In this document: positions 1 to 6,888 of the stretch, piece after piece
Numbering within the stretch: the stretch's first letter is position 1
Layout: every line of letters begins with the position of its first letter
Assembly (NCBI GenBank): GCA_026770585.1
Contig: MU646499.1
Coordinates: 211,872 to 225,263, forward strand
Source: Baffinella frigidus
Taxonomy: Eukaryota; Cryptophyceae; Cryptomonadales; Baffinellaceae
Length of the DNA stretch: 13,392 nucleotides
Direction: 5' to 3'
Made by a program: the position numbers and the translations under genes
Notes under the pieces: model-generated
Seen by the model: the letters and a program-made list of their open reading frames with translations, nothing else
Told to the model about the DNA's origin: nothing
Databases searched by the model: none

Positions 1-85
1 CCCCCCCCCCTCTCTCGACAAGTGCGTCCCGGGATGCGCGACCTTGGTTCCGAGGTTGCAAAGCTGGTCCTAGGGGCGCAGATCG

Positions 86-116
86 AGCGAGAGAGTGTGT
101 GAGAGAGCGAGCGAGC

Positions 117-151
<35 letters not shown>

Positions 152-285
152 CGAGAGCGATAGAGAGAGAGAGAGAGCGCGCGCGAGAGAGAGCGAGAGA
201 GAGCGAGAGGGCGCGCGCGCACGCGAGAGAGCGAGAGCGAGAGAGACAGCGAGCGAGCGAGAGAGAGCGGGAGAGCGCGCGCGCG

Positions 286-322
<37 letters not shown>

Positions 323-324
323 AT
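86..324. repeat. (GA)n / (CG)n low-complexity tract
   Basis: About 240 bases made almost only of GA dinucleotides mixed with runs of alternating GC, the longest near 279-300. Alternating purine-pyrimidine GC runs can adopt Z-DNA, and GA runs can form triplex (H-DNA). Long open frames across it on both strands (Arg/Glu on plus, Leu/Ser/Ala/Arg on minus) come only from the repeat and are not genes. Confidence 0.95.
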
Positions 325-396
325 GAACCTGGACGGAGTGTTTGGCGCTCTCGTGAGCCATCTGGTCGTTGCGGGTCTCATCCCCGTGCACCTGCA

Positions 397-484
397 CAAA
401 CAAACGCCTTCAGGTTTTTTTTCTCTAAACAAACGCCTTCAGGTTTTTTTCTCTCTCAAGAACAAAAAAACCCCTTCAGGTTTG
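397..484. repeat. Short tandem repeat, about 29 bp, three copies
   Basis: The unit AAACAAACGCCTTCAGG followed by a T-run and CTCT occurs at about 398-426 and 427-454, with a decayed third copy at about 462-484. No gene is visible between 325 and 565. Confidence 0.85.
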
Positions 485-565
485 GGTTATATGTAGTCCT
501 GCTGAGCTGTACTTCCTCTGTAAAGCAACTCGTTCTATCCCTGCATAGAACAACGTTGTGAGGTT

Positions 566-675
566 AACTAGCTTAGGGTTCAGGGTCTAGGCTGTAGGGT
601 GTAGGGTGGAACGAGACTAGGTTGGCGGGCTTAGGGTTTGGGGTTTGGGGTTCGGGTTGTAGGTTGTAGGGCGGG
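566..675. repeat. Degenerate TTTAGGG-like repeat
   Basis: Scattered GGGTTTAGGG, GGGTTTGGGG and GTGTAGGG heptamer variants, G-rich on plus and therefore C-rich on the sense strand of minus-strand gene A. It is interstitial, since unrelated sequence lies on both sides. Confidence 0.7.
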
Positions 676-681
676 ACAAAA

Positions 682-723
682 CCAGGTCCCCGTGGGTGTC
701 AAGGCGCGGGAGGGTCGGGATAT
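682..723 (-). pseudogene. Third copy of gene A exon tail
   Basis: Read on minus, this encodes DIPTLPRLDTHGDL followed by a GT (donor-like GTTTTG). It is a diverged copy of the end of the exon at 1056-1133. Periods between the three copies are 180 and 193 bases. It has no acceptor of its own, because a foldback element lies directly upstream on the minus strand, so it is probably an intronic relic. Confidence 0.6.
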
Positions 724-852
724 CGAAGTGGACCAAAACGTGAATCTGGCTTTTTGGATTTCAGGCGCGCTTTTGGTGCACGCGCCTCGAAATTCGAGAG
801 GCTTGCCAGGCGGAAATCGATTCAGCTAAAACCGGGATCTGTTCCACTTCGG
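724..852. mobile_element. Foldback/MITE-like element, copy 2
   Basis: The left end CGAAGTGGACCAAAA pairs with the right end TCTGTTCCACTTCG with two or three mismatches. The interior closely resembles the element at 913-1048. It carries no protein-coding sequence. It appears to have been copied together with the neighbouring exon tail rather than inserted independently. Confidence 0.65.
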
Positions 853-861
853 AGGGTGAGA

Positions 862-912
862 CCAGGTTTCCATGGGTGTCGAGGCGCGGGAGGGTGAAAA
901 TGTCACCACTAA
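862..912 (-). pseudogene. Second copy of gene A exon tail
   Basis: Minus-strand translation gives DIFTLPRLDTHGNL followed by a GT donor-like step (AACCTG then GTCTCA). Compared with the copy at 1056-1133 the frame is kept, most third-base changes are silent and the upstream half of the exon is missing. The foldback at 913-1048 abuts the point where similarity stops. Confidence 0.6.
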
Positions 913-1048
913 CCTTCCGAGGTGGACCAAAACGTGAATCTAGCTGTTTAGATTGCAGGCGGGCTTTTGCGCCATGGGCCTCAAATTCGAGAGGCTTGCC
1001 AGGCGGAAATCGAGAAAGATAAAACCGGGGTTTGGTCCACTTCGGAGG
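913..1048. mobile_element. Foldback/MITE-like element, copy 1
   Basis: Terminal inverted repeats of about 18 bp: left AACCTTCCGAGGTGGACCAA, right TTTGGTCCACTTCGGAGG. Total length is about 136 bp with no coding content. It sits 8 bases after the donor of the exon at 1056-1133 on minus. The element at 724-852 occupies the equivalent place after the second exon tail. Confidence 0.7.
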
Positions 1049-1055
1049 GCTAGAC

Positions 1056-1133
1056 CAGGTTCCCGTGGGTGTCGAGGCGCGGGAGGGTGAGGATGTCGTC
1101 GTAGTCGGAGAGCTCGTGCGATGATGACACCAC
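1056..1133 (-). CDS. Gene A, candidate exon 4 (unknown product)
   Basis: This is a 78-base minus-strand exon candidate of 26 codons, phase 0 at both ends. It is bounded by AACCAG before GTGGTG and by AACCTG before GTCTAG. Its translation includes HELSDYDDILTLPRLDTHG, which reads like ordinary soluble protein. The frame has no stop and is the one conserved in two partial copies downstream, where differences are mainly synonymous; that is the strongest sign it is coding. C-rich heptamer repeats precede the acceptor on the sense strand. I do not recognise the family. The following exons would lie before position 680 or outside the window and were not found. The exact acceptor is uncertain; a later AG (CACGAG) is also in frame. 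Confidence 0.5.
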
Positions 1134-1144
1134 CTGGTTTCGAG

Positions 1145-1335
1145 GTTAGGGTTTGGGGTGTGGGGTTTGGGGTTTGGGGTTTGGGGTGTGGGGTGCGGGG
1201 TGTGGGGTTTGGGGTTTGGGGTTTGGGGTTTGGGGTTTGGGGTTTAGGGTTTAGGGTTTTGGGTTCAGGGTTTAGGGTTGAAGGTTTGGGGTTTAGGGTT
1301 TGGGGTTCAGGGTTTAGGGTTAAACGAGGAGGACA
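1145..1335. repeat. TTTGGGG/TTTAGGG heptamer array
   Basis: Near-perfect heptamers, mostly GTTTGGG, with GTTTAGG towards the right. On the minus strand, the sense strand of gene A, this is CCCCAAA/CCCTAAA and lies immediately upstream of the exon acceptor at 1134. Open frames across it (NPKPQTPNP or GFGVWGLGF) are translation artefacts. Confidence 0.9.
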
Positions 1336-1387
1336 CCACCTCCGCGGTTTTCTGCTGGTGCTGCTCATTGTCGCGCCTGGTTGAGGG
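1328..1387 (-). pseudogene. Extra copy of the gene A exon 4 acceptor and exon start
   Basis: On minus, an AG followed by GTGGTGTCCTCCTCG repeats the start of the exon at 1133 (GTGGTGTCATCATCG), then dissolves into heptamer repeat. It lies upstream of the intact exon on the sense strand, like the decoy acceptors of the PDZ gene. Confidence 0.45.
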
Positions 1388-1530
1388 TTCAGGGTTTAGG
1401 GTTTATGGTTTAGTGTTTAGGGTGGAGGGTGAGGGGTGTAAGGTTTAGAGTTTTAGGGTTTAAGGTGTAATGTTTAGGGTGTAGGGTTTAGGGGTGCTGG
1501 GTTATGGTTCAGGGTTGAGGGGTTCAGGAC
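1384..1530. repeat. Second degenerate TTTAGGG-like block
   Basis: GGGTTTAGGGT, GGTGTAGGG and GTTTAGGGT variants at irregular spacing. It continues the array at 1145-1335 after the short exon-like interruption. Confidence 0.8.
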
Positions 1531-1965
1531 GCTGTCGTTTTTGCGCCGCATGCCGTATTTGTGAACAAAGTGCTTTCTCCGTCTGTTCGATGACAACTGT
1601 TTGGGCCTAAGCCGTAAATCGTGAAAACACCCCCTCGTCAATCCGCGAACAAAAGACCCACCTGTGCTCCACGAGAGAAAATCAACGTCACCTTTTAAGC
1701 AAACAGCTGACCACAAGCAACCCGTAGCAGCTTTTACCGGATCCTTGCAAGAACCTGGGAACGAATTGTTTTTTTTATTTATTCGTAGGACCCTACGGTA
1801 GGAGGACCTAGGGCCCAGGCTAGGGGCCTCGAAATTGCTGATGGGAGATACGGACAGATATGTCCGCTTTGACTGAAATTTACTAGATTACCCAAACCGG
1901 TTATAAGCTGCTAGAGGTCGCTGGTGGCACCTGGTCTCGAGGTGGTGTTCGACGCGCTCGCGCAC
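1531..1965. other. Non-coding stretch, probably gene A intron
   Basis: There is no convincing coding sequence. Positions 1784-1828 hold a palindromic GTAGGACCCTAC...GGACCTAGG motif of a family that recurs at 4556-4608, 8004-8053 and inside the elements near 6.5-6.8 kb. The rest looks unique. Confidence 0.5.
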
Positions 1966-2094
1966 CCACGCCGGCACCCGCCTTTCCCCCTCCAGCGCCA
2001 CATCACCAGCCCCCTGCCGCACGCCGCACGCCAGGCGCACGTGGTCAGGTGGCGCGCCGCCGTGCGGGAAGGCAAGAGTTTTCGAGGCCCAGAG
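1966..2094 (-). CDS. Gene A, candidate exon 3 (unknown product)
   Basis: A 43-codon minus-strand stretch, phase 0 at both ends, from TCTCGACAG (acceptor) to GCGTGG then GTGCGC (donor). The donor hexamer is identical to those of PDZ-gene exons 2 and 4. Its translation contains GGAPPDHVRLACGVRQ and DVALEGERRVPAW, with ordinary coding-like composition; the other two minus frames are Arg/Ser/Cys-rich and look like shadows. The frame stays open past the donor to about 1890, so a later CCAG/GTGCC donor at 1931 is possible but would not match the phase of the next exon. I do not recognise a domain. Confidence 0.4.
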
Positions 2095-2240
2095 CTGTCG
2101 AGACGCGGTCGAGTCCCGTCGCTCTGGTGCCAGCAGTATTCATGAGCTGAAGAGCTTTGTGCAGGAATCCCGCTAAATGGAACTAAAGCCACGGACTGCA
2201 ACGCTCCGCCGAACCAGGGGACGCGGACGACGTGGACGAC

Positions 2241-2317
2241 CCAACCGGGGAGCTCCATGAGTTGGAGGTGTATCCGCACGCGCTGCTCCGGATACACAGG
2301 GCGCGCAGCGTATGGGC
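2241..2317 (-). CDS. Gene A, candidate exon 2 (unknown product)
   Basis: Minus-strand segment after GATGCAG, translating (after two bases completing a split codon) to PYAARPVYPEQRVRIH, LQLMELPGW. The alternating hydrophobic pattern suggests beta strands. The start phase fits the proposed end of exon 1 at 2353. The donor is uncertain because several GTC triplets follow; TGG then GTCGTC is chosen because it gives phase 0, as needed by the next exon. The frame remains open downstream, so the exon may be longer. Confidence 0.35.
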
Positions 2318-2352
2318 CTGCATCCTCTTGCTACGGCTGAGATTTAGCACAC

Positions 2353-2611
2353 CAGGAGGCCTCTCCGGGCAGTGGAGCACGGCGCCTTCGGCATCGATTC
2401 CTGGCTCCCTGGGGGCACACGTGGCATGGTTCTCGCCCTGGCGCCAACACGCGTCCTCCCTCCCTTCCCCCAACACCGCCGACGGTGGAGCATTCGAGCG
2501 AAAGGAGGGGACGAATACGTGGGGTGCGAAGCTGCGGGAGGCCGCGAGCAACAGGACAAGGACCACCGAAGCACCTCCCAGTGCCCATCTCCTCGCTCTC
2601 CCTGCCGCCAT
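2353..2611 (-). CDS. Gene A, candidate first exon with signal peptide
   Basis: The ATG at 2611 has a strong context (GAGGCCATGG). The first 25 or so residues form a short basic segment (AAGRARRW), then a hydrophobic core (ASVVLVLLLAA), then SRSFAPHVF. This is a signal peptide or signal anchor, so the product should enter the secretory route. The FAP just after the core resembles the phenylalanine motif of bipartite plastid-targeting leaders in algae with complex red plastids; without that reading, a type II Golgi membrane protein is equally possible. Residues 55-80 carry three cysteines. The frame runs on to a stop at 2183, but the later part is Ser/Cys-rich and less protein-like, so I end the exon at CCTCCTG/GTGTGC. 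Confidence 0.45.
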
Positions 2612-2830
2612 GGCCTCGACGGAACGACGTCGTTGCGCAGAAGAGTCTGCCCACGTCACCGATTTTTGAGTTACCAGGTTATGAGCCTCCAGGTTCGCAA
2701 ATTCAACCTGGGGCAACAACCTTTTCGGCGTGTCGTTGGGCTATGTTGGGAGAAATTAAAACCTAAAGGACCTAAAGGACCTAGCTCTGCCTCACTCGGG
2801 TCGACCGACTATTCTCAAGTTGCACTGAAC

Positions 2831-2869
2831 GCTAAACACTAAACACTAAACACTAAACACTCAACACTA
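2831..2869. repeat. (AAACACT)n heptamer repeat
   Basis: Four clean copies and one or two decayed copies of AAACACT. From 2876 to 2945 follow about four loose copies of an ACGCGTGTGG-type repeat of roughly 27 bp. Confidence 0.85.
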
Positions 2870-2943
2870 ACTGAAGCGTGTGGGTAGGCATTGACGCGAG
2901 TGGGTGAGCTCTAACGCGTGTGGATTGGCTATGACGCGTGTGA

Positions 2944-3068
2944 CTTGCCCCTAACCCCTAACCCCTAACCCCTAACCCCTAACCCCTAACCCCTAACTCC
3001 TACCCCCTACCCCCTACCCCCTAACACCTAACACCTAACACCTAACCCCTAACCCCTAACCCCCTAAC
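2944..3068. repeat. (CCCCTAA)n interstitial heptamer array
   Basis: About seven exact CCCCTAA copies, then CCCCTAC and CACCTAA variants and CCCCTAA again. The C-rich strand is plus. CTAAC within each unit matches the usual branch-point core. Confidence 0.9.
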
Positions 3069-3523
3069 GTCACGCGTGAACGCTAATGCGGGTGGGCACT
3101 ATAATGGGTTGGTGTTTGACAGTGCTAACGCGGTTTTCCAGATTTTCAAAATCCCCGATCCCGACAGGCAAAATCCGATCGGCAGGCACAATTCGTGACT
3201 ATGAACACCTCCCCCCACTGTGTAACCTGAGGGAAACCCTTACAAATCCACCTCTCTCACTCTCTCGCTCGCTGACTTCCGTACATTGGGGGAAACCTCT
3301 ACATGCGTTTGGGTTTGACATCTGTCTCATCCCACACCCCCACACAACCCCCACAATCCCTTTCACAATCCCTCTCACCTTGTGGGGTATCCGTGCCTGG
3401 AGCTCTTGTACTTCAGTCATGGGAAACCATGAGCCTCAGAACAAGGCTGACTTGGGTTCGGTGTGTGTGCGGGCGCGATCCTACTTGGAAGCAATCAAAC
3501 ACCTCAAGAGAGCCGCCCTGTAT
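3069..3523. other. Non-coding stretch without recognised genes
   Basis: A 184-codon open frame begins at 3086 but runs through low-complexity CACAACCCCCACAATCCC sequence and into the tandem repeat, so I do not call it. Short GGGGAAACC-type motifs recur near 3230, 3290 and 3420. Confidence 0.5.
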
Positions 3524-4475
3524 CCCCTCTTCACGAGCCTCTGCACTGGAGAGCGAAACGCGATCCGAAAGCAAAAATTCTTTCTCTGCAGATCCCTTTT
3601 ACGGAACGGCGTGTCGTTGGCATATGTTGGGAGAAATTAAAACCTAAAGGACCTAAAGGACCTAAAGTGTACCTTTTTGAAAAGTTTTTCGACTTCGATA
3701 AGACGAAGGGGGTTCGCCAAGTAAGGGTCGGTCAGAATTCTCTGTGTCGAAACCTGCTATAGCTCCAGGACCAGCCCCCGCGGCCGTGCTCACCACCGCG
3801 TTCCCGTCCAGCGGACATAGGAACGTGCGTGCTGCTGTATGACGTTCATTAAAGCTCCATAAGCTCCATAAGCCCCCCTCTTCACGAGCCTCTGCACTGG
3901 AGAGCTTCATGCGATCCGAAAGCGAAAATGCTTTCTCTGCAGATCCTTTCTACGGAAGGGCGTGTCGTTGGGCCATGTTGGAGAAATTAAAACCTAAAGG
4001 ACCTAAAAGACCTTTGGTCTAACTCATACACCCCAAGAGAACCACTCTTTTCCCCCTCTTCACGAGCCTCTGCACTGGAGAGCTAAACGCGATCCGAAAG
4101 AAAAAAATCTGTTTCTACGGATCCTTTCTACGGAAGGGAGTGAAGATAAGTTCCGGTGTCCGCCTTTGTTGGGAGCTCGAAGAACCTAAAGGACCTAAAG
4201 GTAAGGTCCATTCACCCACTACCTTCAGCGGTTTCTATTGCGATCCTTTGCACCGGGAGGCTTGATGCGATCCGAAAGGAAGCAGGCCTTTTCTACAGAA
4301 CCAGTTCCAATGTCCGCCTATGGTGGGAGCTTGAAGAACCTAAAGGACCTAAAGGACCCCGGGTTCTGACGGTGTACAGGGAGGGGGGCTTGGTGTGATC
4401 CGGAAGGAAGCATGGCCTTTCTACAGAACAATTTCCGGTGTCCGCCTATGTTGGGATCTGGAAGAACCTAAAAGA

Positions 4476-5407
4476 TGCAGGAGGGAATTCCGACGCCACA
4501 CAGCGGGCTACGAAGAGATTTTCGGGCGCTGAGAGCCCGAGTTTCCGTTAACTTATCTGTAGGAACCCCCCTATGTCCCTACGGGTTGCGTACCGTAGGG
4601 CCCTAGGTCTTGTCGCTTAGTGGTCATTCAAAATCCTTTCGAAGTCCCTTGTGTGGAGAGTACCAGTTTCGTTGAAAACTGAAACTGGCTGGTCTAGGTT
4701 CTGTTTTTGAGTTGTCAAGAAACCAACTGGCCCAAGTTGCCAGTTTATTAGTTAAACCAACTGATTGGTAGCCTTTGCTGGTGCTTAAAAACTGATTGGT
4801 AGCCTTCGCTGGTACTCGTCGGCCACACTAGTTTGAAAGCTAGTTTGAAAAAGTGGTTTCAGTTCTTTGAAATATGTAGGATCCTACGTAAGGTGGGAAA
4901 CGTTGTGAAAATCGGTATATGGTGTAATGAAAAAGGGGTACGTTCAGAGGCGACTGAGGTGCACCGCCAGCTGTGGGCTTGGCTCTTTAAAAAGATTTTG
5001 AAAAAAATGGCAGGTGTCTTAAAGAGCTAAATTATTTGCAGTGTAAATTTTGTACTGACTTTCGTCCAAATCAGTCCACCACCAGGGTACCAATTTTTGC
5101 ATCAGGTGGGGGTTTGGGTCCCGGGGCGGGCCCGTCGGCACCCTCGAGTGGACGCCGTATCCATTCAAAACCCTGTGTTGATTCCACTTTTCTCGACGGT
5201 TCTGGAGTTCTCATGATGCCCTCTTCAAATCCTCTCTGATAACTATTTCATCAGAAAACATGAAGCTCATCGATTCTCCAAATTTGGATTGTCACGTTCC
5301 CTAAGGATGAAACGAAGGGGACTTGACCAATTTGCATGAAGAAGACTAACTTGTAAAATCTCCGAGTTTTAAATTGGGCAATCGGTCAGCCTCTTGTGGG
5401 AGACCCG
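4476..5407. other. Non-coding, AT-leaning stretch with short repeats
   Basis: Positions 4556-4608 hold a GTAGGACC/GGGCCCTAGG palindromic motif. A 27-base sequence beginning AACTGATTGGTAGCC occurs twice with 31-base spacing (4759 and 4790). An open frame at 4833-5030 begins at TTG and encodes a Lys/Trp-rich 65-residue peptide; it has no ATG and no recognisable domain. From 5040 to 5240 lies a moderately GC-rich open stretch, also unrecognised. Confidence 0.5.
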
Positions 5408-5870
5408 CAACCCTGGTGTGCGGACCTTAAATAGTTAAAGGACCTAAGATCCTCAGGAAACGGGTGTGCGCGGACCTTAAATTGCTAAGGTCCGAAAAAA
5501 CGGGTGTGTGGACCTTAAATTCAGCAAGGTCCGCGAAAAACGGGTGTGTGCGGACCTTAAATTCAGTGTGTATACTCTTTTATTTTTGGGGTTCAAATGT
5601 ACATGTGTACAGCTGTACTGTACATGTTGTTGCAATTTTCAACTTGCACCACTCGGGAACCCAGTTTTTCTTGGGAAATGTTGACACTTTTCTCAACCCG
5701 AAAATTCGCCAGCTCCATTCTTTGGGGGGGTTAAGCGATGTCGGGTCGGATTTTTTTCCCTGTATCAACGTCCGCAAAAAACGGTTGTGTGCGGATCTTA
5801 AAGTCAAGGTCCACAGAACAAGCCCCTGGTTTGCGGACCTTAATTTATTGACCTTGATTTATTAAGGTCC
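5408..5870. repeat. GGACCTTAAAT hairpin repeats (about 40-50 bp unit)
   Basis: Units near 5412, 5463, 5502, 5543, 5785 and 5834 follow the plan CGGGTGTGTGCGGACCTTAA, ATTCAGC, AAGGTCCGCGAAAAA. Within a unit GCGGACCTT and AAGGTCCGC are complementary, so each can form a hairpin. The array is split by unrelated sequence at 5567-5765. Confidence 0.8.
5567..5765. mobile_element. About 199 bp insertion splitting a hairpin repeat unit
   Basis: The fourth hairpin unit breaks after AAATTCAG and resumes at CAACGTCCGCAAAAAACGG 199 bases later, where CAAGGTCCGC would be expected. The inserted piece begins TGTGTATAC and ends CCTGTAT and contains a palindromic GTACATGTGTACAGCTGTAC segment. No clear target-site duplication and no coding sequence was seen. 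Confidence 0.45.
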
Positions 5871-5922
5871 ACATCTCAATTTGTGGTGCGTGACCTTAAT
5901 TTGTGTGATCTTAACTTCGAGT

Positions 5923-6010
5923 AACCCCTGTAGGCCTCTTCCTAGGGCCCTACATGTACGGTGGTCCTGCGGGGGGGGGGCAGTTTCTTATGAGCCAGGT
6001 ACCCCTGTAC
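5923..6010. mobile_element. Partial copy of the TACAGGGGTACCTCG TIR element
   Basis: The right end, TTTCTTATGAGCCAGGTACC then CCTGTAC, matches the right TIR of the element at 6523-6679. The interior has CCTAGGGCCCTAC and GGTGGTCCTGC followed by a G-run. The left TIR is not recognisable, so this copy is truncated or decayed. Confidence 0.5.
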
Positions 6011-6095
6011 ATCACCTGGTAGGAGGTGGAGTTGGAATCCATCCGGAAAATGCTTGTATGAGCGGCCGACACGGGGTGCAGTAGTGGCACAATGC

Positions 6096-6245
6096 TTATC
6101 TCAGAAAACGAGTTCTAAAACTCATTTTCTTAAGTCAATTCCCCTACAAATTCGTCAACTTATTCTTTACTCTCTGCATAAGTTGACAAATTTGTAGGGA
6201 AATTGACTTAAGAAAACGAGTTTTAGAACTCGTTTTCTGAGATAA
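6096..6245. mobile_element. Long-armed foldback element with putative ATGC target duplication
   Basis: Two arms of about 67 bp, nearly perfect inverted repeats (left begins TTATCTCAGAAAACGAG, right ends CTCGTTTTCTGAGATAA), separated by a 16-base loop. ATGC lies directly outside both ends (6092-6095 and 6246-6249), consistent with a 4-bp target-site duplication. The inner arm TAAGTTGACAAATTTGTAGG recurs in altered form inside the element at 9575-9733. Confidence 0.75.
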
Positions 6246-6522
6246 ATGCGCAGCATGTGCGGCGCTGGCGCTGTTTTTTTGGCAATAAATTATCAATCTC
6301 TTTAAATCACCTGCTTTGGTGAAAGCACCGCGCACAGCAAGGCAGACGCGCTTTCTGAAAAAAGGATGGCAGACGGGGGAAAAGCGAGGTTGATTAAGTT
6401 GACACACATGTACACAACCGCTTCACGCCAGGGGGAGAGGTGGGACGAGACCAGAGTGCTCTAGCTACCCGTAACCACCCCAGAAGGGGTCGGGGCACGC
6501 CGTGGTGGTGTTGAGCGTAGGA
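6246..6522. other. Intergenic, nothing recognised
   Basis: No gene and no strong repeat; only short open frames without domain-like content. Confidence 0.5.
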
Positions 6523-6679
6523 CTACAGGGGTACCTCGCTCATAAGAAACCGCCCCGCCCCCTAGGACCACCGCAGGGCCATAACCGCCCCCCCCTAGGA
6601 CCACCGTAGGGCCATAGGCATGGTCCTACTGTAGGGTCCTAGGGGGATTTGGTTTCTTATGAGCGAGGTACCCCTGTAG
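6523..6679. mobile_element. TIR element, 157 bp, perfect 29-bp ends
   Basis: The left TIR starts CTACAGGGGTACCTCGCTCA and the right TIR ends TGAGCGAGGTACCCCTGTAG. They are exact reverse complements over 29 bases (6523-6551 and 6651-6679). The interior is a nest of CCTAGGACC and GTAGGGCCATAGG palindromes, so the whole element can fold. No coding sequence and no clear target duplication. Confidence 0.8.
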
Positions 6680-6720
6680 AGACGCGGGTCGATGGGAGAG
6701 TGCAATTTATTACTCCACAA

Positions 6721-6842
6721 TTCAGGGCTACCTCGATCATAAGCAGTGCCACCCCCTAGGACCCTACTGTAGGCCTATGCCTAGGGTCCTATGGTGGTCC
6801 TAGGGGGGGGGGGGCTTTCTTATCAGCGAGGTACCCCTGCAA
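6721..6842. mobile_element. Second copy of the same TIR element, diverged
   Basis: The left end, TTCAGGGCTACCTCGATCAT, and right end, TCAGCGAGGTACCCCTGCAA, match the TIRs of 6523-6679 with several changes. The interior again holds CCTAGGACCCTAC and a G-run. It ends about 47 bases before the stop codon of the gene at 6889-7614. Confidence 0.65.
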
Positions 6843-6888
6843 ACCAACGCTGGCCACACGCCTCGCCTCGCCCCCCACGGCTCCCAGG

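Larger units (their letters stand above)
2721..4475 (+). repeat. Six-unit degenerate tandem repeat ending in CCTAAAGGA motifs
   Basis: Units at about 2721-2782 (partial), 3524-3668, 3873-4014, 4051-4205, 4241-4356 and 4376-4475. A full unit reads: CCCTCTTCACGAGCCTCTGC, then GATCCGAAAG, then a T/C tract with CTGCAG or CTACAG, then a GGCGTGTCGTTGGG or TCCGGTGTCCGCCT block, then TGTTGGGAG, then (CCTAAAGGA)n. The first three units share one version of the middle block and the last three another. One frame keeps LCWE followed by (K/E)PKGPKGP in several units, and an acceptor-like pyrimidine tract plus CAG lies mid-unit. It may be a duplicated exon boundary or a minisatellite; the open frames over it are not confidently genes. 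Confidence 0.75.

Noticed and set aside
70-432. Minus-strand open frame rich in Leu/Ser/Ala/Arg, and the plus-strand Arg/Glu frame opposite it
   Set aside because: Both are translations of the (GA)n/(CG)n repeat; there is no non-repetitive domain.
940-1384. Open frames reading NPKPQTPNP (minus) and GFGVWGLGF (plus)
   Set aside because: They arise from the TTTGGGG/TTTAGGG heptamers; period-7 DNA stays open in several frames.
1924-2842. Plus-strand open frames at 1924-2145, 2232-2669 and 2372-2842
   Set aside because: They overlap the better-supported minus-strand exons in a GC-rich region; composition is shadow-like and the last runs into the tandem repeat.
1145-3068. Chromosome end (true telomere)
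   Set aside because: Heptamer blocks are interstitial, degenerate, occur in both orientations along the window and are flanked by gene-like sequence.
3086-3640. 184-codon plus-strand open frame starting with ATG
   Set aside because: Half is low-complexity CAC/CCC sequence and the end is a tandem-repeat unit; no domain, and the other repeat units break the frame.
4833-5030. 65-residue Lys/Trp-rich open frame
   Set aside because: Starts at TTG, has no ATG, no clear splice context and no recognisable fold; kept only as a note.
5464-5865. 133-codon open frame
   Set aside because: Composed of GGACCTTAA hairpin repeat units and the 199-base insertion.
5408-5870. CRISPR-like array
   Set aside because: Repeats are degenerate, unit lengths vary, spacers are absent or part of the hairpin, and the genome is eukaryotic.
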